Source of the DNA: Phycisphaerae bacterium
GTDB taxonomy: Bacteria > Planctomycetota > Phycisphaerae > UBA1845 > JAFGLZ01
Direction: 5' to 3'
Length of the DNA stretch: 64,000 nt
Assembly (NCBI GenBank): GCA_016927755.1
Contig: JAFGLZ010000026.1
Span: forward strand, 62,001 to 126,000
In this document: positions 26,993-36,462 of the stretch, one piece after another
How positions within the stretch are numbered: the first letter of the stretch is position 1
How the letters are laid out: every line of letters begins with the position of its first letter
Notes under the pieces: generated by a model
Told to the model about the DNA's origin: nothing
Seen by the model: only the letters and a program-made list of their open reading frames with translations
Databases searched by the model: none
Position numbers and translations under genes: made by a program

Positions 26993-27337
26993 ACCTAAAC
27001 GGGGTATTATCGCAGCCTGGGTGGTGTGGTTCAAGCCGACGGGGAGACCGCGGGACGGACGTCGGAGGCGGGGGACTCGCGAGGTGGCGTAACCACGCCG
27101 CCGTAAGGCGATTAGGCAGCGAGGTCACCGGACGAGATAACGGGAGAACCGCGGCCAAGGGAGATGCGCCAATCCTCCGCTCCTGGCCGTGACAGGTTGG
27201 CCGGGCCAAGGGTGGCAATCCGAACGCCTACGCCTTGACGTAACGTGGGGGCAGGCGCCGCTGAAGACCTCTCCGTCGCGACGTTTCGAGATTCGCAGGA
27301 ACCGGGCAATGCGGATCAGAATCGCCGCTACGCGATT
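26993..27337. other. Intergenic region, no gene seen
   Basis: About 340 nt between the KdsC-like gene and the tyrosine/aspartate-repeat lipoprotein. I see no coding frame with recognisable content and no obvious terminator. Confidence 0.5.
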
Positions 27338-27751
27338 CTACCAATCATCTACCCAGTCATCGTCGTAGTCGTCGTCCCAATCGTCGTCGTAGTAGTAGGT
27401 GTCATCGTAGTAATAGGCGTCGTCGTAGTAGCCGTCGTCATAGTAGTAGGTGTCGTCGTAGTAGTACGCGTCGTCATAGTAGTAGGCGTCATCATAGTAG
27501 TACGCGTCGTCGTAGTAGTAGTCCCCGCCGAACCACCAGAGGCCGGATGAGTCGTAGTCGTCGTAGTAGTAGTAGGTGTCGTCGTAGTAGACGTCCTCGT
27601 AGTAGTATCCGCCACCGCCCGGCAGGAACGGATAGTATCCCGCGGTTCCGCAGCCGCATAGGAGCGAGGCCAGGGCAAGCATGAGGATCACAGGCGTAAG
27701 CGCCGGCGGCAGCCGAGGAATCCGCCGGCCGAATAAGGCCGTTCGAGACAT
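27338..27751 (-). CDS. Lipoprotein with tandem YYYDD repeats
   Basis: A 137-residue protein. The signal peptide and lipobox are clear (LMLALASLLCGC, lipidated Cys 34), then a short G/P-rich spacer (YYPFLPGGGG). Residues 47-137 are almost only Tyr and Asp, with runs of YYYDDAYYYDD, a central SSGLWWFGGD, and a DDDWDDDYDDDW end. The DNA shows the same codon repeat (TCGTCGTAGTAGTA on the plus strand), so recent expansion by slippage is likely. I recognise no family. The clustered acids suggest cation binding, and Tyr-rich stretches may stack or cross-link, but function is unknown. A related-looking lipoprotein sits at 30933-31529. Confidence 0.65.
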   Translation of the reverse strand: MSRTALFGRRIPRLPPALTPVILMLALASLLCGCGTAGYYPFLPGGGGYYYEDVYYDDTYYYYDDYDSSGLWWFGGDYYYDDAYYYDDAYYYDDAYYYDDTYYYDDGYYDDAYYYDDTYYYDDDWDDDYDDDWVDDW

Positions 27752-27924
27752 GATCTATCCTCCCGTCACAACAGCAGATAGGCGGCTCGCGGACCGTAAG
27801 ACAGGATGCGTGTATGCCTGGGCACCCCACCCACGTGTCTAGACACATCGGATACGCCGAGGTTGGCGAATCGTCCGAGAAAAGGGCGGAGGCCAATACC
27901 GGATCGGTTCGGTGAGGCGATGGA

Positions 27925-30900
27925 TCACTTCGCGGGCTTGGACTTGGGCGCGAATCGAAGCCAGCCGAGATCGGCCGGGTTGTCGGAGCCATGTAACAGT
28001 CTTGACGCGAGGGGGTGGAAAGCCACCCATGATCGGCGGGGGGGGGCGGTCGTGGCCACGTTCATCCTGATGGGGCGGCGGTCGTCCCGGCTCAGACCAA
28101 GACTCGCCAAGGGGATTCGAACCTGTATCGACCACGTGCTGTTAGCACGGCGTCCGACGGCCTGCCAGTCACGTATCTCCTGCCCGCCGGCGAGACGGTG
28201 GTGGTGTGATCCGTCCGGCGTGACGAAGAACCGGTGCACGGGCCACAACCGCTTCGGTTCGATGATGAGCTCGACGGCGCTGTTTCGTGCCCGCGCGTCA
28301 CGGCACTCGACGCCGACGTAGAGCGCTTCGCCATCGCGCGTGGCACACCAGACGACCTCTTTGTCATCGGCCTTCGAGGTGGCGCGATGATCCACGCACG
28401 TTTGCCGAGCCAAGCCTTTCCATGGTCCCTCAAGGGCCGCATCGTCCAGCGGGACGGGACGGTCGGAGACGCGACAATCGTAGACCTTGCCGGTGGGCTC
28501 CTGGCCGGTGTACTCGGGAAACGCCGCCAGGCGCGCCTGTAGACGTCGGCGGACCTCGGGGAACTCCGTAGCGAGGAGGCGCTTCAACTGGGTCAACCGC
28601 CATCGGATCTTGGCGGGATGGTACTTGTAGCCCTCGGCCTCGGAGTGGAATCCGAGCCGGGAATCGGCCTCGGTCAGCGCGAGCAGCCGCTCGTCTTGCG
28701 CGATCTCCGTCTTGACGAGGGCTTCCATCTCGTCGAGGAGGGCCGCGCGCTCGGGCCCCTGCCGCCAGGCAAGCGACTCGCGCAGAGCGTAGAACTTCAG
28801 GTTGTCGTATCCGCTCTGGAACTGGATCCCCAGCGCCTCGGCCAGGCCGATGTCCATCAGGCGTTGCCTGTTGCCGGAATACTTGGGTTTGAGGCCTTGG
28901 AGGATCTCGACGCCTCGGTTCCAGGTCTCGGCCATGCGTTGGCAGAGCGTCAGGACCTCGTCCAGCGTGTGGGTGGAGGTGATGCACTCACCGATGCGGT
29001 CGCCGCTGGGGGGATACTGATCGAGGAGCCACGTCGGAGCGAGGGGGCGGTCGACCGGCACGAGGTGCAGCGGCCAGACCGGACCGTCGGCCATCGGGCC
29101 GTAGTAGCCGAAGGTGCAGTTCAGGGGATACGACTCGTAGCCTTCCGAGAACAGACGCCAGGCCTGGACGACCTTGTCCGCATCGTGGCCCCAGTCTCTC
29201 CGGGCCAGGTCGAGGAGGAACGCCTCCTCGGACGGCGGGAACGGGGCGAAGGCCAGCTCGCCGGCCGCGCGGTTCATCACGCCCGGGTAATTCCCGAAGA
29301 ACCAGCATTGCATGACGCCGCTGACACCCAGCTCGCGCATCGCCTTGTACTTTCGATACAGGTTGCCGGGGACGGGGACGAACGGCACGCTGGCGACCTC
29401 GTGGGAGCAGCCGACCTGCAGCTTGGCGAACATCCGCGTGCCGCGCGCGACCGCCCTCTCGGCACAAGCGCGGAAGCGCGGCGCGGGGCCGATGTAGCTC
29501 AGCCAGTAGTCGCCCGCGTGACGCCATTTGCCGAGCTGTTCCTTGCCGCCGCCGGACTCGAAGTTGTGCTGCAGGATCACCCCATCCGGCATGTGCTCGG
29601 CCGTGAGGAGGTGCGCGTCGTCGCCCCAACCCTTGCCGCCGGTCCCGTTGTCGGGGATGTAGGCCCAGGAGATGAGCTCGGCGCTTGGGTTGACGGCATG
29701 CATGCCGCGAGCCATGGCGGAGAGGGAATCGGCGAGCACCTCCCAGGGCTGTCGCTTGGAGCAGCGGGGACAGTTGTTGTTCTCGATCCCGCCGTTGGGA
29801 CAGATGGTCGGACGTTCGCCGATGCTGATGTTGATCAGGCCGCCGAGACCGGGCACGGCCGAGAAGAGGGTTCTCGTGGCTTGCTCGAGGTGGGCCTGGC
29901 CCGCCTTGCCGCTGGGGCAGAAGTAGACGAGGCTCGGGGTCCGATGCCCGCCCAGGTCGGGATGCGCGGCCAGGACCGGGCTATTGGCCGGGAAGCCGGC
30001 GGGTTCGATGCAGAAGGCGTAGATCTTGATGCCGTAGCGCAGGCAACGACGGACGGTGTCTCGGAGCTTGGCGAGGCGGCGTTCGGCGTCTTGGCCGTAT
30101 TCGGGAACCGCCTCCGTTCGGCAGAGGTCGGCGAACCGGATGGTCAGCCACAGCCCGTTGACGCCCTCGTGGGCCAGGCGGTTGAGATACTGATCGGGGT
30201 AGTAGTTGACGTCGTCGAGCAACTCGTCGCGGTTCTTGGGCGGGCGCTTGATCGGTCCGAAGAAGCAGCGGGAGATGCGGGTCCGGATGACGGGGACGCG
30301 CTGCACGGTCCCCAGCGGCAGGAACGGTGCCTGTGCCGAGAGGATGCGGTCTTGCACGTAGAAGATGCCGCGGCGGATGCCTTCGGTGTCGCCGGCCTGG
30401 ATTCTGCAGTCGGCCTGCGTGACGACGATGCGATACGTCTCGGGGACCTGCGTGGAGATCTGGTCGGTGACGATCTTGAAGGGCCCGGCTTGCCCGATGT
30501 TGGTCGCATCGAGGAAGTCGTGAAGGTCCTGGTAGGCCGTGTCCAGGCGCTTTAGGGGATCGGGGAATCGCGCCTCGACGATCACGCCGCGGGACAGGTC
30601 GGCCTCGTCGGGTCGACGGTCGCGCGGCGGCCAGTCGGTCTTCTGGTGGTAAGGCTGCTGCAGCTCCTTGACGAATTGCCAGTCGCTTTCGGCGGGTTGA
30701 GGCGGGACCGGGTCGAGCGTCATCGGCGTCACTTTCGGGCTAACCTGTTCGGCAAGGCCCTGCCCGGCCGAGGAGAGAGCGAGAATCGCCAGCAGGGCGA
30801 CGGCACGTTTGGCGGCTTTCTGCCCGTGTGCATCCGCATTTGGCTTGCTGGGGCCTGGAGCTTGTCGATGCCCGCGTTCGGGGGGACGGGGCCGACCGAC

Positions 30901-30927
30901 GAGCAGGGACCGCTCAGTCTTCGTCAC
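27925..30927 (-). CDS. GH20-like glycosidase with C-terminal CBM9-like domain
   Basis: About 1000 residues. A signal-like stretch is followed by a GH20b/GH67-type N-domain (about 130-240) with TQADCRIQAGDTEGIRRGIF. A TIM-barrel region (about 245-520) has LAHEGVNGLWLTIRFADLC and INISIGERPTICPNGG, then a helical domain. The C-terminus (about 870-1000) has the CBM9-like DGEALYVGVECRDARARN and an immunoglobulin-like fold. It is likely an exo-acting hexosaminidase or glucuronidase-type enzyme, but catalytic residues are not certain. The start is uncertain: GTG 30927 lies just after the upstream lipoprotein gene ends, whereas an ATG at 30990 would overlap it by 58 nt. Confidence 0.65.
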   Translation of the reverse strand: MTKTERSLLVGRPRPPERGHRQAPGPSKPNADAHGQKAAKRAVALLAILALSSAGQGLAEQVSPKVTPMTLDPVPPQPAESDWQFVKELQQPYHQKTDWPPRDRRPDEADLSRGVIVEARFPDPLKRLDTAYQDLHDFLDATNIGQAGPFKIVTDQISTQVPETYRIVVTQADCRIQAGDTEGIRRGIFYVQDRILSAQAPFLPLGTVQRVPVIRTRISRCFFGPIKRPPKNRDELLDDVNYYPDQYLNRLAHEGVNGLWLTIRFADLCRTEAVPEYGQDAERRLAKLRDTVRRCLRYGIKIYAFCIEPAGFPANSPVLAAHPDLGGHRTPSLVYFCPSGKAGQAHLEQATRTLFSAVPGLGGLINISIGERPTICPNGGIENNNCPRCSKRQPWEVLADSLSAMARGMHAVNPSAELISWAYIPDNGTGGKGWGDDAHLLTAEHMPDGVILQHNFESGGGKEQLGKWRHAGDYWLSYIGPAPRFRACAERAVARGTRMFAKLQVGCSHEVASVPFVPVPGNLYRKYKAMRELGVSGVMQCWFFGNYPGVMNRAAGELAFAPFPPSEEAFLLDLARRDWGHDADKVVQAWRLFSEGYESYPLNCTFGYYGPMADGPVWPLHLVPVDRPLAPTWLLDQYPPSGDRIGECITSTHTLDEVLTLCQRMAETWNRGVEILQGLKPKYSGNRQRLMDIGLAEALGIQFQSGYDNLKFYALRESLAWRQGPERAALLDEMEALVKTEIAQDERLLALTEADSRLGFHSEAEGYKYHPAKIRWRLTQLKRLLATEFPEVRRRLQARLAAFPEYTGQEPTGKVYDCRVSDRPVPLDDAALEGPWKGLARQTCVDHRATSKADDKEVVWCATRDGEALYVGVECRDARARNSAVELIIEPKRLWPVHRFFVTPDGSHHHRLAGGQEIRDWQAVGRRANSTWSIQVRIPLASLGLSRDDRRPIRMNVATTAPPRRSWVAFHPLASRLLHGSDNPADLGWLRFAPKSKPAK

Positions 30928-30932
30928 GGGGA

Positions 30933-31529
30933 TCACGGGCCTCCGGCGCGGCGGAGATAGTCCTCGAACCAGCCGTCCTGGTTCCACCACTGCTCATACC
31001 AACCGACGTCGTCCCACCAGTCAAGGTACCAGCCCTCGTCGTCCCACCACGCGACGTACCATCCGACGTCGTTCCAGTAGCCGGCGTACCAGCCGCCGTC
31101 GTTCCACCAATCCTCGTACCAGCCGTCGTCATTCCAGTCGTCTTCGAACCAGCCATCGTCGTCCCAGTCGGCCTCGTGCCAGGCGTCCTGGCTCCAGACG
31201 TACTTATGGAGGGAGCCATCCTCGGGGTCGTAATAGTAGTAGTACTCGCCGTCGTCGGCCTCGGCGGCGCCGGGGGTGTTCGGCGGCGAAGCGGTAGCGG
31301 GATCGGCAGTGCTGCCGCTCTGATCTCCGAGGGCCGAGTCCCCTGCCGCATCCTTTGGGGGATCGTCTTGTGGAGCGGAGACGTCGCGGGGATCGCCGCC
31401 GGGCAGGCTCGGGATGATGGTCGTACCGCATCCGTTGAGGGTCCAGACAGCGGGGATCAGCAGAGACACCATCCAGTGTTGAGGGCGTCGGAAGTTGCTC
31501 TGTTGTGACCGGGCAGAGATCGCAGACAT
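30933..31529 (-). CDS. Lipoprotein with a Trp/Asp decapeptide repeat
   Basis: A 198-residue protein whose start I put at ATG 31529; an upstream GTG (31571) is possible. A membrane-like stretch ends in the lipobox TLNGC, then a Pro/Asp/Ser-rich linker. From about residue 125 the protein repeats a 10-residue unit of pattern W-[WN]-D-D-x-G-W-Y-x-x: seven units such as WNDDGWYEDW, WDDEGWYLDW and WDDVGWYEQW, then an arginine-containing end (EDYLRRAGGP). The period and aromatic/acidic alternation resemble the YYYDD protein 3 kb away but with Trp instead of Tyr. No family is recognised. Confidence 0.65.
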   Translation of the reverse strand: MSAISARSQQSNFRRPQHWMVSLLIPAVWTLNGCGTTIIPSLPGGDPRDVSAPQDDPPKDAAGDSALGDQSGSTADPATASPPNTPGAAEADDGEYYYYYDPEDGSLHKYVWSQDAWHEADWDDDGWFEDDWNDDGWYEDWWNDGGWYAGYWNDVGWYVAWWDDEGWYLDWWDDVGWYEQWWNQDGWFEDYLRRAGGP

Positions 31530-31635
31530 GACCCCGTTCCCCACGCAGGCGGCTCGGCGTGAGCCGCCCACTTCATTGTACGACCGCCTGCGCCGGGTAC
31601 CAAACGCCGTTTTCGCGCGCTGCTCGCGAGGACGT

Positions 31636-34161
31636 TCAGTCGCGACCGGGCAGGCCGGGAGACTTGTTGGGTTGATCGGTAATGGGCGCGGGTTGATAGT
31701 GGGTCAAGGGAATCTCGGCCGGGGTGAGGAGGTATCGCTCGCCTTGCCGCGTATCGAACTGGATTGTCGGCGTGTCGCTTCGCAGGACTTCGTCCTTTCC
31801 CTGGCTGACGACGCAGACGCCCGTCCACGGATTCGCGATTCGGCACGTCTTGCCCAGGAGGCTCTCGATCTCGACGAATCGGGAACGTCCGTCGAGGAGG
31901 TCCGCGCCCACCATGAAGCCGCCCTCGGCTCGGAGCCGGAAGATGCCCGACCAGCTCTTGGCCACGGCGGGCGCGACGCGGATGAGGTCATTGTGGCTCT
32001 GTAGCAGGATCTCCTGCAAGGCGAACGCGCTCACGCCGGCGCCGTCGAGATACGGAACGACGGCCAGGCCGCCGGGAAAGACGCTGGAGTTGTGGCTGTC
32101 CCATCCGCCGTAGCGGAATCGGTTGAACTGCTTGGCGTGGCGCGCGGCGAGATCGCAGGCCGTCTCGCCTAGTCCCAACCGCGCGGCCCAGATCGGATCC
32201 ATCGACCAGCTCTGGGGCAGGACGAAGATCCGCTGCTCGAACGACCGGCGAGCCCTATCGACGTCGTCCGAGCCGATGCCGCTCAGTGCGAAGGGGTAGA
32301 CCCGATATAGCTCGGGATTCTCGAAGTTGCGATTGCCCGGGATCTTGCCCATCGCGGCCGCCGGGGCGTAGGCGTCCACGCTCGCGTCGTTCTTGCCTGT
32401 CTTGTCCCAGTGACCCAGCGGGGGGTCGGGTAGCTGCTCGAGAATCTCCGCGCACTTGGCCCGCAGCGTCTCATCACGGTTGAGTCGCTGGGACATGGCG
32501 ATGAACTGGGGGAAGATCGCGCGGATGCCGTCGAGCGTGTCGGACGGGTCGCGGACCATCCACCACGTCTCCAGCGAATTGGCGGGGTCGAGGTGATAAC
32601 GGCCGTCGTCGCCCTTGCGGAGCAGTCCGGAGAGGAACTCGCACACGCCGCGGACGACCGGGTAGGCCTGATCTCGCAGGAAGGCTTCGTCGCCGCTGTA
32701 GCGGTAGTGGGTCAGGTAGTGATGGCAGACCTCCAGCCCGGCCGTGAGGAGGAAGCCGACGTAGGGGTTGTACAGCTCGAACTTGCCGTACGGCGCGGTC
32801 TTGGGGTCCCACCGTTGGTAGTGCCCCTCGGCGCCGCGCCCGTCGTCCTTCAAGATCCAGTCCTCGGCGTGCCCCCATGGCAGGACGGTCTCGGGGATCC
32901 AGAGCCCGGGCAGGCCCCACATCTTCTTCGTCTGCTCGGTGAGGTAGTCGAGCATTCGCGAGTAGTGGTCGGGCAGGCCCTTGGCTATCTCGAGCCGATT
33001 GGCCGCGTAGCACGGCATGAACGTGAAGCGGATCTCCTGGACCCACTCGGCCAGACCCCAGGTGCGCTCGTCGCCTCGCATGAGGCCGGGGCCGCCGTCC
33101 CACTTGGCCGGGACGGGCCCGCGGTTCGTGCATCCGAGCGTGTAGAGGTGGACGTGATAGGCGGCCGTCAGCCAGTCGGCGGCCTTGTCGGGACTCGTGA
33201 CGCGGAGGAACGATCGTCCCCAGTAGTCCCGCCACCACGCCTGTTGCTCGGCGCGGAGGCTGTCCAGGGGAACCTTCATCGCGTCCGAGAGCTCTCTCTT
33301 GGCGGCGTCGATCGGGTCGGCCCCGCTGCCGGACGGGGTGACGGCCGCGGCGATGACGACATACCAATGAGCAGGCCTGTCGTTTGGCAGGATCATTGAG
33401 GCGGTCTTGCCGTCGACCCTCCCCTTCGGCGATGCCATCGCCCCAAGACCGATGGCCACGCCGAGGCCCCTGCCCTTCAGCGGATCATGCGCCTCGTCGA
33501 AGTAGTCTTGCATGCCCGTGTTGGCCATGTGCGGGCGAGCGGGCCGCGTCTGGACCTCGCGGGCCGTGAGGATGCCGCCGGTAGCGCTGACGACCATCGT
33601 GTCGCGCCACTCTGTCAGCACGATCGAGGAGGCCGGGCAGACGCCCTTCGGATCGTCCACCTCGACGACGAGGATCTTGCGCGTGGGATGTCCCCAGACG
33701 CTCAGCTCGGTGCGTCCGCTCGCGGTGTCTGCGAACGTGATGAGGACGCGTCCGCGGTACAGATCGAGCCGCTGTCGGAACGAGGCTTTCAGCGCCTCAT
33801 TCAAGGGGGCCAGTCTCAGCTCGACGTGGCCCGGGCTGACGTTGTTGAAGTGGCGCGACCCGGGCTTGGCGTCCGGCGGAGCCTGAAAGCCCCACGCGTC
33901 CGATTTGGTCAGGTGCAGGTGGAGCGTCCCGTCGAAGCGGACCATCGCCGACAGATCCCCCCCGCCCGTCGGCATCGCCTCCCACGGCTGCACCGAATAG
34001 GAGTCGTACAGGACATCATCGCGCGAGATGATTCCGGCGGGATCAATCAGCCACCGACCCGAACCCGCCTCGTACGGGATAGTCGTTCGTTCGGCGGACG
34101 ACGCAGCCAATGGAACGATCAGACAGGTCAGACAGTCGAGCGAGAGCGTGCAGAGACTCAT
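31636..34161 (-). CDS. Secreted six-hairpin glycoside hydrolase (DUF5703/GH95-like), second copy
   Basis: An 841-residue protein with a short hydrophobic N-terminus (about 5-22). The N-domain has MPTGGGDLSAMVRFDGTLHL, with strong resemblance in plan to the hydrolase at 18517-21090. The (alpha/alpha)6 region holds RGDERTWGLAEWVQEIRFTF, AGLEVCHHYLTHYRYSGDEA and DPANSLETWWMVRDPSDTLD. The C-terminal beta domain includes LGKTCRIANPWTGVCVVSQG. The extracellular substrate is unknown; the two copies suggest related but distinct specificities. ATG 34161 is used, and the initial hydrophobic run is weak as a signal peptide. Confidence 0.7.
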   Translation of the reverse strand: MSLCTLSLDCLTCLIVPLAASSAERTTIPYEAGSGRWLIDPAGIISRDDVLYDSYSVQPWEAMPTGGGDLSAMVRFDGTLHLHLTKSDAWGFQAPPDAKPGSRHFNNVSPGHVELRLAPLNEALKASFRQRLDLYRGRVLITFADTASGRTELSVWGHPTRKILVVEVDDPKGVCPASSIVLTEWRDTMVVSATGGILTAREVQTRPARPHMANTGMQDYFDEAHDPLKGRGLGVAIGLGAMASPKGRVDGKTASMILPNDRPAHWYVVIAAAVTPSGSGADPIDAAKRELSDAMKVPLDSLRAEQQAWWRDYWGRSFLRVTSPDKAADWLTAAYHVHLYTLGCTNRGPVPAKWDGGPGLMRGDERTWGLAEWVQEIRFTFMPCYAANRLEIAKGLPDHYSRMLDYLTEQTKKMWGLPGLWIPETVLPWGHAEDWILKDDGRGAEGHYQRWDPKTAPYGKFELYNPYVGFLLTAGLEVCHHYLTHYRYSGDEAFLRDQAYPVVRGVCEFLSGLLRKGDDGRYHLDPANSLETWWMVRDPSDTLDGIRAIFPQFIAMSQRLNRDETLRAKCAEILEQLPDPPLGHWDKTGKNDASVDAYAPAAAMGKIPGNRNFENPELYRVYPFALSGIGSDDVDRARRSFEQRIFVLPQSWSMDPIWAARLGLGETACDLAARHAKQFNRFRYGGWDSHNSSVFPGGLAVVPYLDGAGVSAFALQEILLQSHNDLIRVAPAVAKSWSGIFRLRAEGGFMVGADLLDGRSRFVEIESLLGKTCRIANPWTGVCVVSQGKDEVLRSDTPTIQFDTRQGERYLLTPAEIPLTHYQPAPITDQPNKSPGLPGRD

Positions 34162-34224
34162 ATCCAGTTGCCTCGATTCCCATCCAGGAAGTATACGACA
34201 GGCTCGTCAATACGATCTCCGGCA

Positions 34225-36225
34225 TCACCCATCACGAGCCCGAATCGGTCCGTTGACGTCGTAGTCGTACCGTTCTCGAATCTTGGCAACGGCGTTCGCT
34301 GCCGGCCCCTGAACCGATCGGTCCGCCTTCCAGAAGTCGGATAGTGGGAGCACCAGATCGAGATCACCGAGTTTTCCCACGCGCCCCAGGTACTCGCAGG
34401 CCTGCCGCTTCAAGCCGAGATCCTTCTCCTTCAGCATCTGACGAAGCAGTGGGAGCATCTCTTCCCTCTGGACACCGTAGAGGACCTTCATCGCTTCTCG
34501 CCGAATGTTATGTTTCTCATGCCGAAGCAGGCCGGTCATGGCCCGTATCACCTCAGGACCGCCTATTCGAATGAGTGCCGGCGAAAGCGTGTTTTGGATC
34601 GGCCAGCCCGTGTGATCACCGAAGAGGGCGCATAGCAGCCCGGCCGCCTTGGGTTCGCGAAGCTCGCCAAGCCTGATGACAAGCCACTCCGTAGCAATCC
34701 GAGGCAAGTTCGGGTTCTCCTGCAAAACCGTTAGCAGGTATTCCCCGTCGTCCGCACGGCTTCCGATGCCCATCAAGGGCCTGACCGGGCGTAGAAACCT
34801 GGCCGTCCTCTCCGCCACCACGCGCTCCGCCGCCTCATAAGCCTTCTCATCCCCCAGCCAGGAGAGCGCCACGAAGTAGACATGCGTGTTGTTGACGAAG
34901 TTCGGATGCTCTCGAAACCGAGTGGCGCCGGGACGGCCCAAGCCCTGTATCATCTCCAGCAACCTGTCGGTCGCCCTCGCACGCGCCGCCGGGCCCGACT
35001 CGACGATGGCAAACGTGGCCTCACGCAAGCGTTCGGGATACTTGAAGTGCTTCGTATCGTGGCTCAGTGATTCTATCAGCGGCGCCAGGCAATCCGGATG
35101 ATGCAGCGCACGCAAGAGCTCCACCGACCAGTCGCAGAGGACATACTGATCGCTCAGGACTCCGGCCTTGAGAACGGGTAGCATCCCCTTTCGGATACGA
35201 TCGAGATCACTTCCCACATCGAGTGCCTTCCGGGCCGCCAATACGCGGTCGATAGCTTTGGCATCCTCGTCTTCGATCACCTCGAACAGAAGCTCCGTTC
35301 CGCGCCCCTTCTGCCCCTCGTCAAGGAGCTTTCCAGCATAGTCGATGGTCGGCCAGCTCTTCATGTACCGCTCGATAGCGGCCCTGTACCTCGGATCTTT
35401 GGGGTATCGCTTCACGAGGTACGTCGCGGCCATATAGCAGAGATGCTCTCGGTCAAAGGCCTTGCGAAATCCCTCGGTCACCCCCGGACAGCCAGGGAAG
35501 TACGCTGCGAGTAGTCGTGCCGCCTTCTGGCTCCTGCGCGTGTCCGGCGCTGCCAGCGCATCGAGAAGGAATGGCAAGCCACGCCGATCCCCCATCGCGC
35601 CCAGGAGACGGATCGCATGGAAGCGTCCGTCGTCATCAAGCCGCGGATAGATGTCAACGACGATCTGGAAGTTCGCCGGCTCGCGCATCTGCCCGAAGTC
35701 GTCGAACAACTGGCGCCGCTCGAGCTTGCCCTGTGTATACAAGTCCCACAACGCCAGCAAACGCGCCCGCTCCGTGGGAAGCGCGTAGACCTTCACCAGC
35801 ACTCGAAGCTGTTCGACATCCCTCGGCTTGGGGTAGGCCTCCCTGAGCGCCCGTCCAGGATCCTCCTCCCAACCCGACGCGAAGACGAGTCCGACGCAAG
35901 GCCATTCGGGCGGAACGCGTGCCTCGGCAGAATCGCCTTGGAGCCTCAAGACGATCTTGGCACCAGCCAGCTCGGGCTTGCCCTTGAGGACCTCCTTGAA
36001 GTGTATATTCATACTGGCGTACCAGTTACCGCTGACGTCAGGAGGTCGCACTTCCCTCGGTCCCGCCTCGGCGATCACCACGAGCTCGGCGTGCTGGATC
36101 TGCGTCCCCATCGGCACATACAGTCGAGTCGCGTGGGACGCGCAGGGAGACGCCGCAAGCAAACTTGCCGCAGCCAGGGCGGCCAGCAGGCGAGCGCCCC
36201 CGCATGGACGAATGTACGTCTCCAA
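34225..36225 (-). CDS. Secreted HEAT-repeat protein
   Basis: A 666-residue protein built largely of helical HEAT/PBS-type repeats (about 195-640): FHAIRLLGAMGDRRGLPFLL, VIRAMTGLLRHEKHNIRREA, MLPLLRQMLKEKDLGLKRQA. I start it at TTG 36225, with GGGAG 7 nt upstream and a signal peptide right after (GGARLLAALAAASLLAASPC); there is no ATG nearby except far upstream at 36393. The N-terminal part (30-130) has a strand-rich domain. HEAT repeats bind protein partners; no enzymatic motif is present. The 5' leader holds a 9-bp inverted repeat. Confidence 0.65.
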   Translation of the reverse strand: METYIRPCGGARLLAALAAASLLAASPCASHATRLYVPMGTQIQHAELVVIAEAGPREVRPPDVSGNWYASMNIHFKEVLKGKPELAGAKIVLRLQGDSAEARVPPEWPCVGLVFASGWEEDPGRALREAYPKPRDVEQLRVLVKVYALPTERARLLALWDLYTQGKLERRQLFDDFGQMREPANFQIVVDIYPRLDDDGRFHAIRLLGAMGDRRGLPFLLDALAAPDTRRSQKAARLLAAYFPGCPGVTEGFRKAFDREHLCYMAATYLVKRYPKDPRYRAAIERYMKSWPTIDYAGKLLDEGQKGRGTELLFEVIEDEDAKAIDRVLAARKALDVGSDLDRIRKGMLPVLKAGVLSDQYVLCDWSVELLRALHHPDCLAPLIESLSHDTKHFKYPERLREATFAIVESGPAARARATDRLLEMIQGLGRPGATRFREHPNFVNNTHVYFVALSWLGDEKAYEAAERVVAERTARFLRPVRPLMGIGSRADDGEYLLTVLQENPNLPRIATEWLVIRLGELREPKAAGLLCALFGDHTGWPIQNTLSPALIRIGGPEVIRAMTGLLRHEKHNIRREAMKVLYGVQREEMLPLLRQMLKEKDLGLKRQACEYLGRVGKLGDLDLVLPLSDFWKADRSVQGPAANAVAKIRERYDYDVNGPIRARDG

Positions 36226-36257
36226 GCCTGATCTCCCAGGAGTGCCTTTCGGAGAAA

Positions 36258-36294
36258 GGATGCGCCAAGTCAAGTCGCCAGGCAAGGCGCATCC
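36258..36294. promoter_or_regulatory. Inverted repeat in the leader of the HEAT-repeat gene
   Basis: GGATGCGCC (36258-36266) and GGCGCATCC (36286-36294) form a perfect 9-bp stem with a 19-nt loop, 33-69 nt upstream of the TTG start. It could be an operator or a transcript hairpin. No U-tract follows, so it is not a plain terminator. Confidence 0.4.
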
Positions 36295-36462
36295 TGACAC
36301 AGCTTCTGACGCTTGGCGCACGTGATAGGTTCCAGGAAGACGCGCCTTGCAGCTATCGGTTGATTGCAGCTCCCCACAACATCGTGTATGCACGTCCCTG
36401 ATGGGGAAACCGAACGTCTCGCATGGCCAGTAATGCTAGGGCAAATGGGCCGGGACGACCGT

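Noticed and set aside
28618..30555. A 645-residue plus-strand frame across the GH20-like gene
   Set aside because: Shadow of the minus-strand gene; the translation is low-complexity and has no motif.
27338..31529. CRISPR-like or microsatellite interpretation of the Tyr/Asp and Trp/Asp repeats
   Set aside because: Repeats are in frame, follow a lipobox and vary at codon level with conserved residues, so they are coding repeats. No spacer structure exists.
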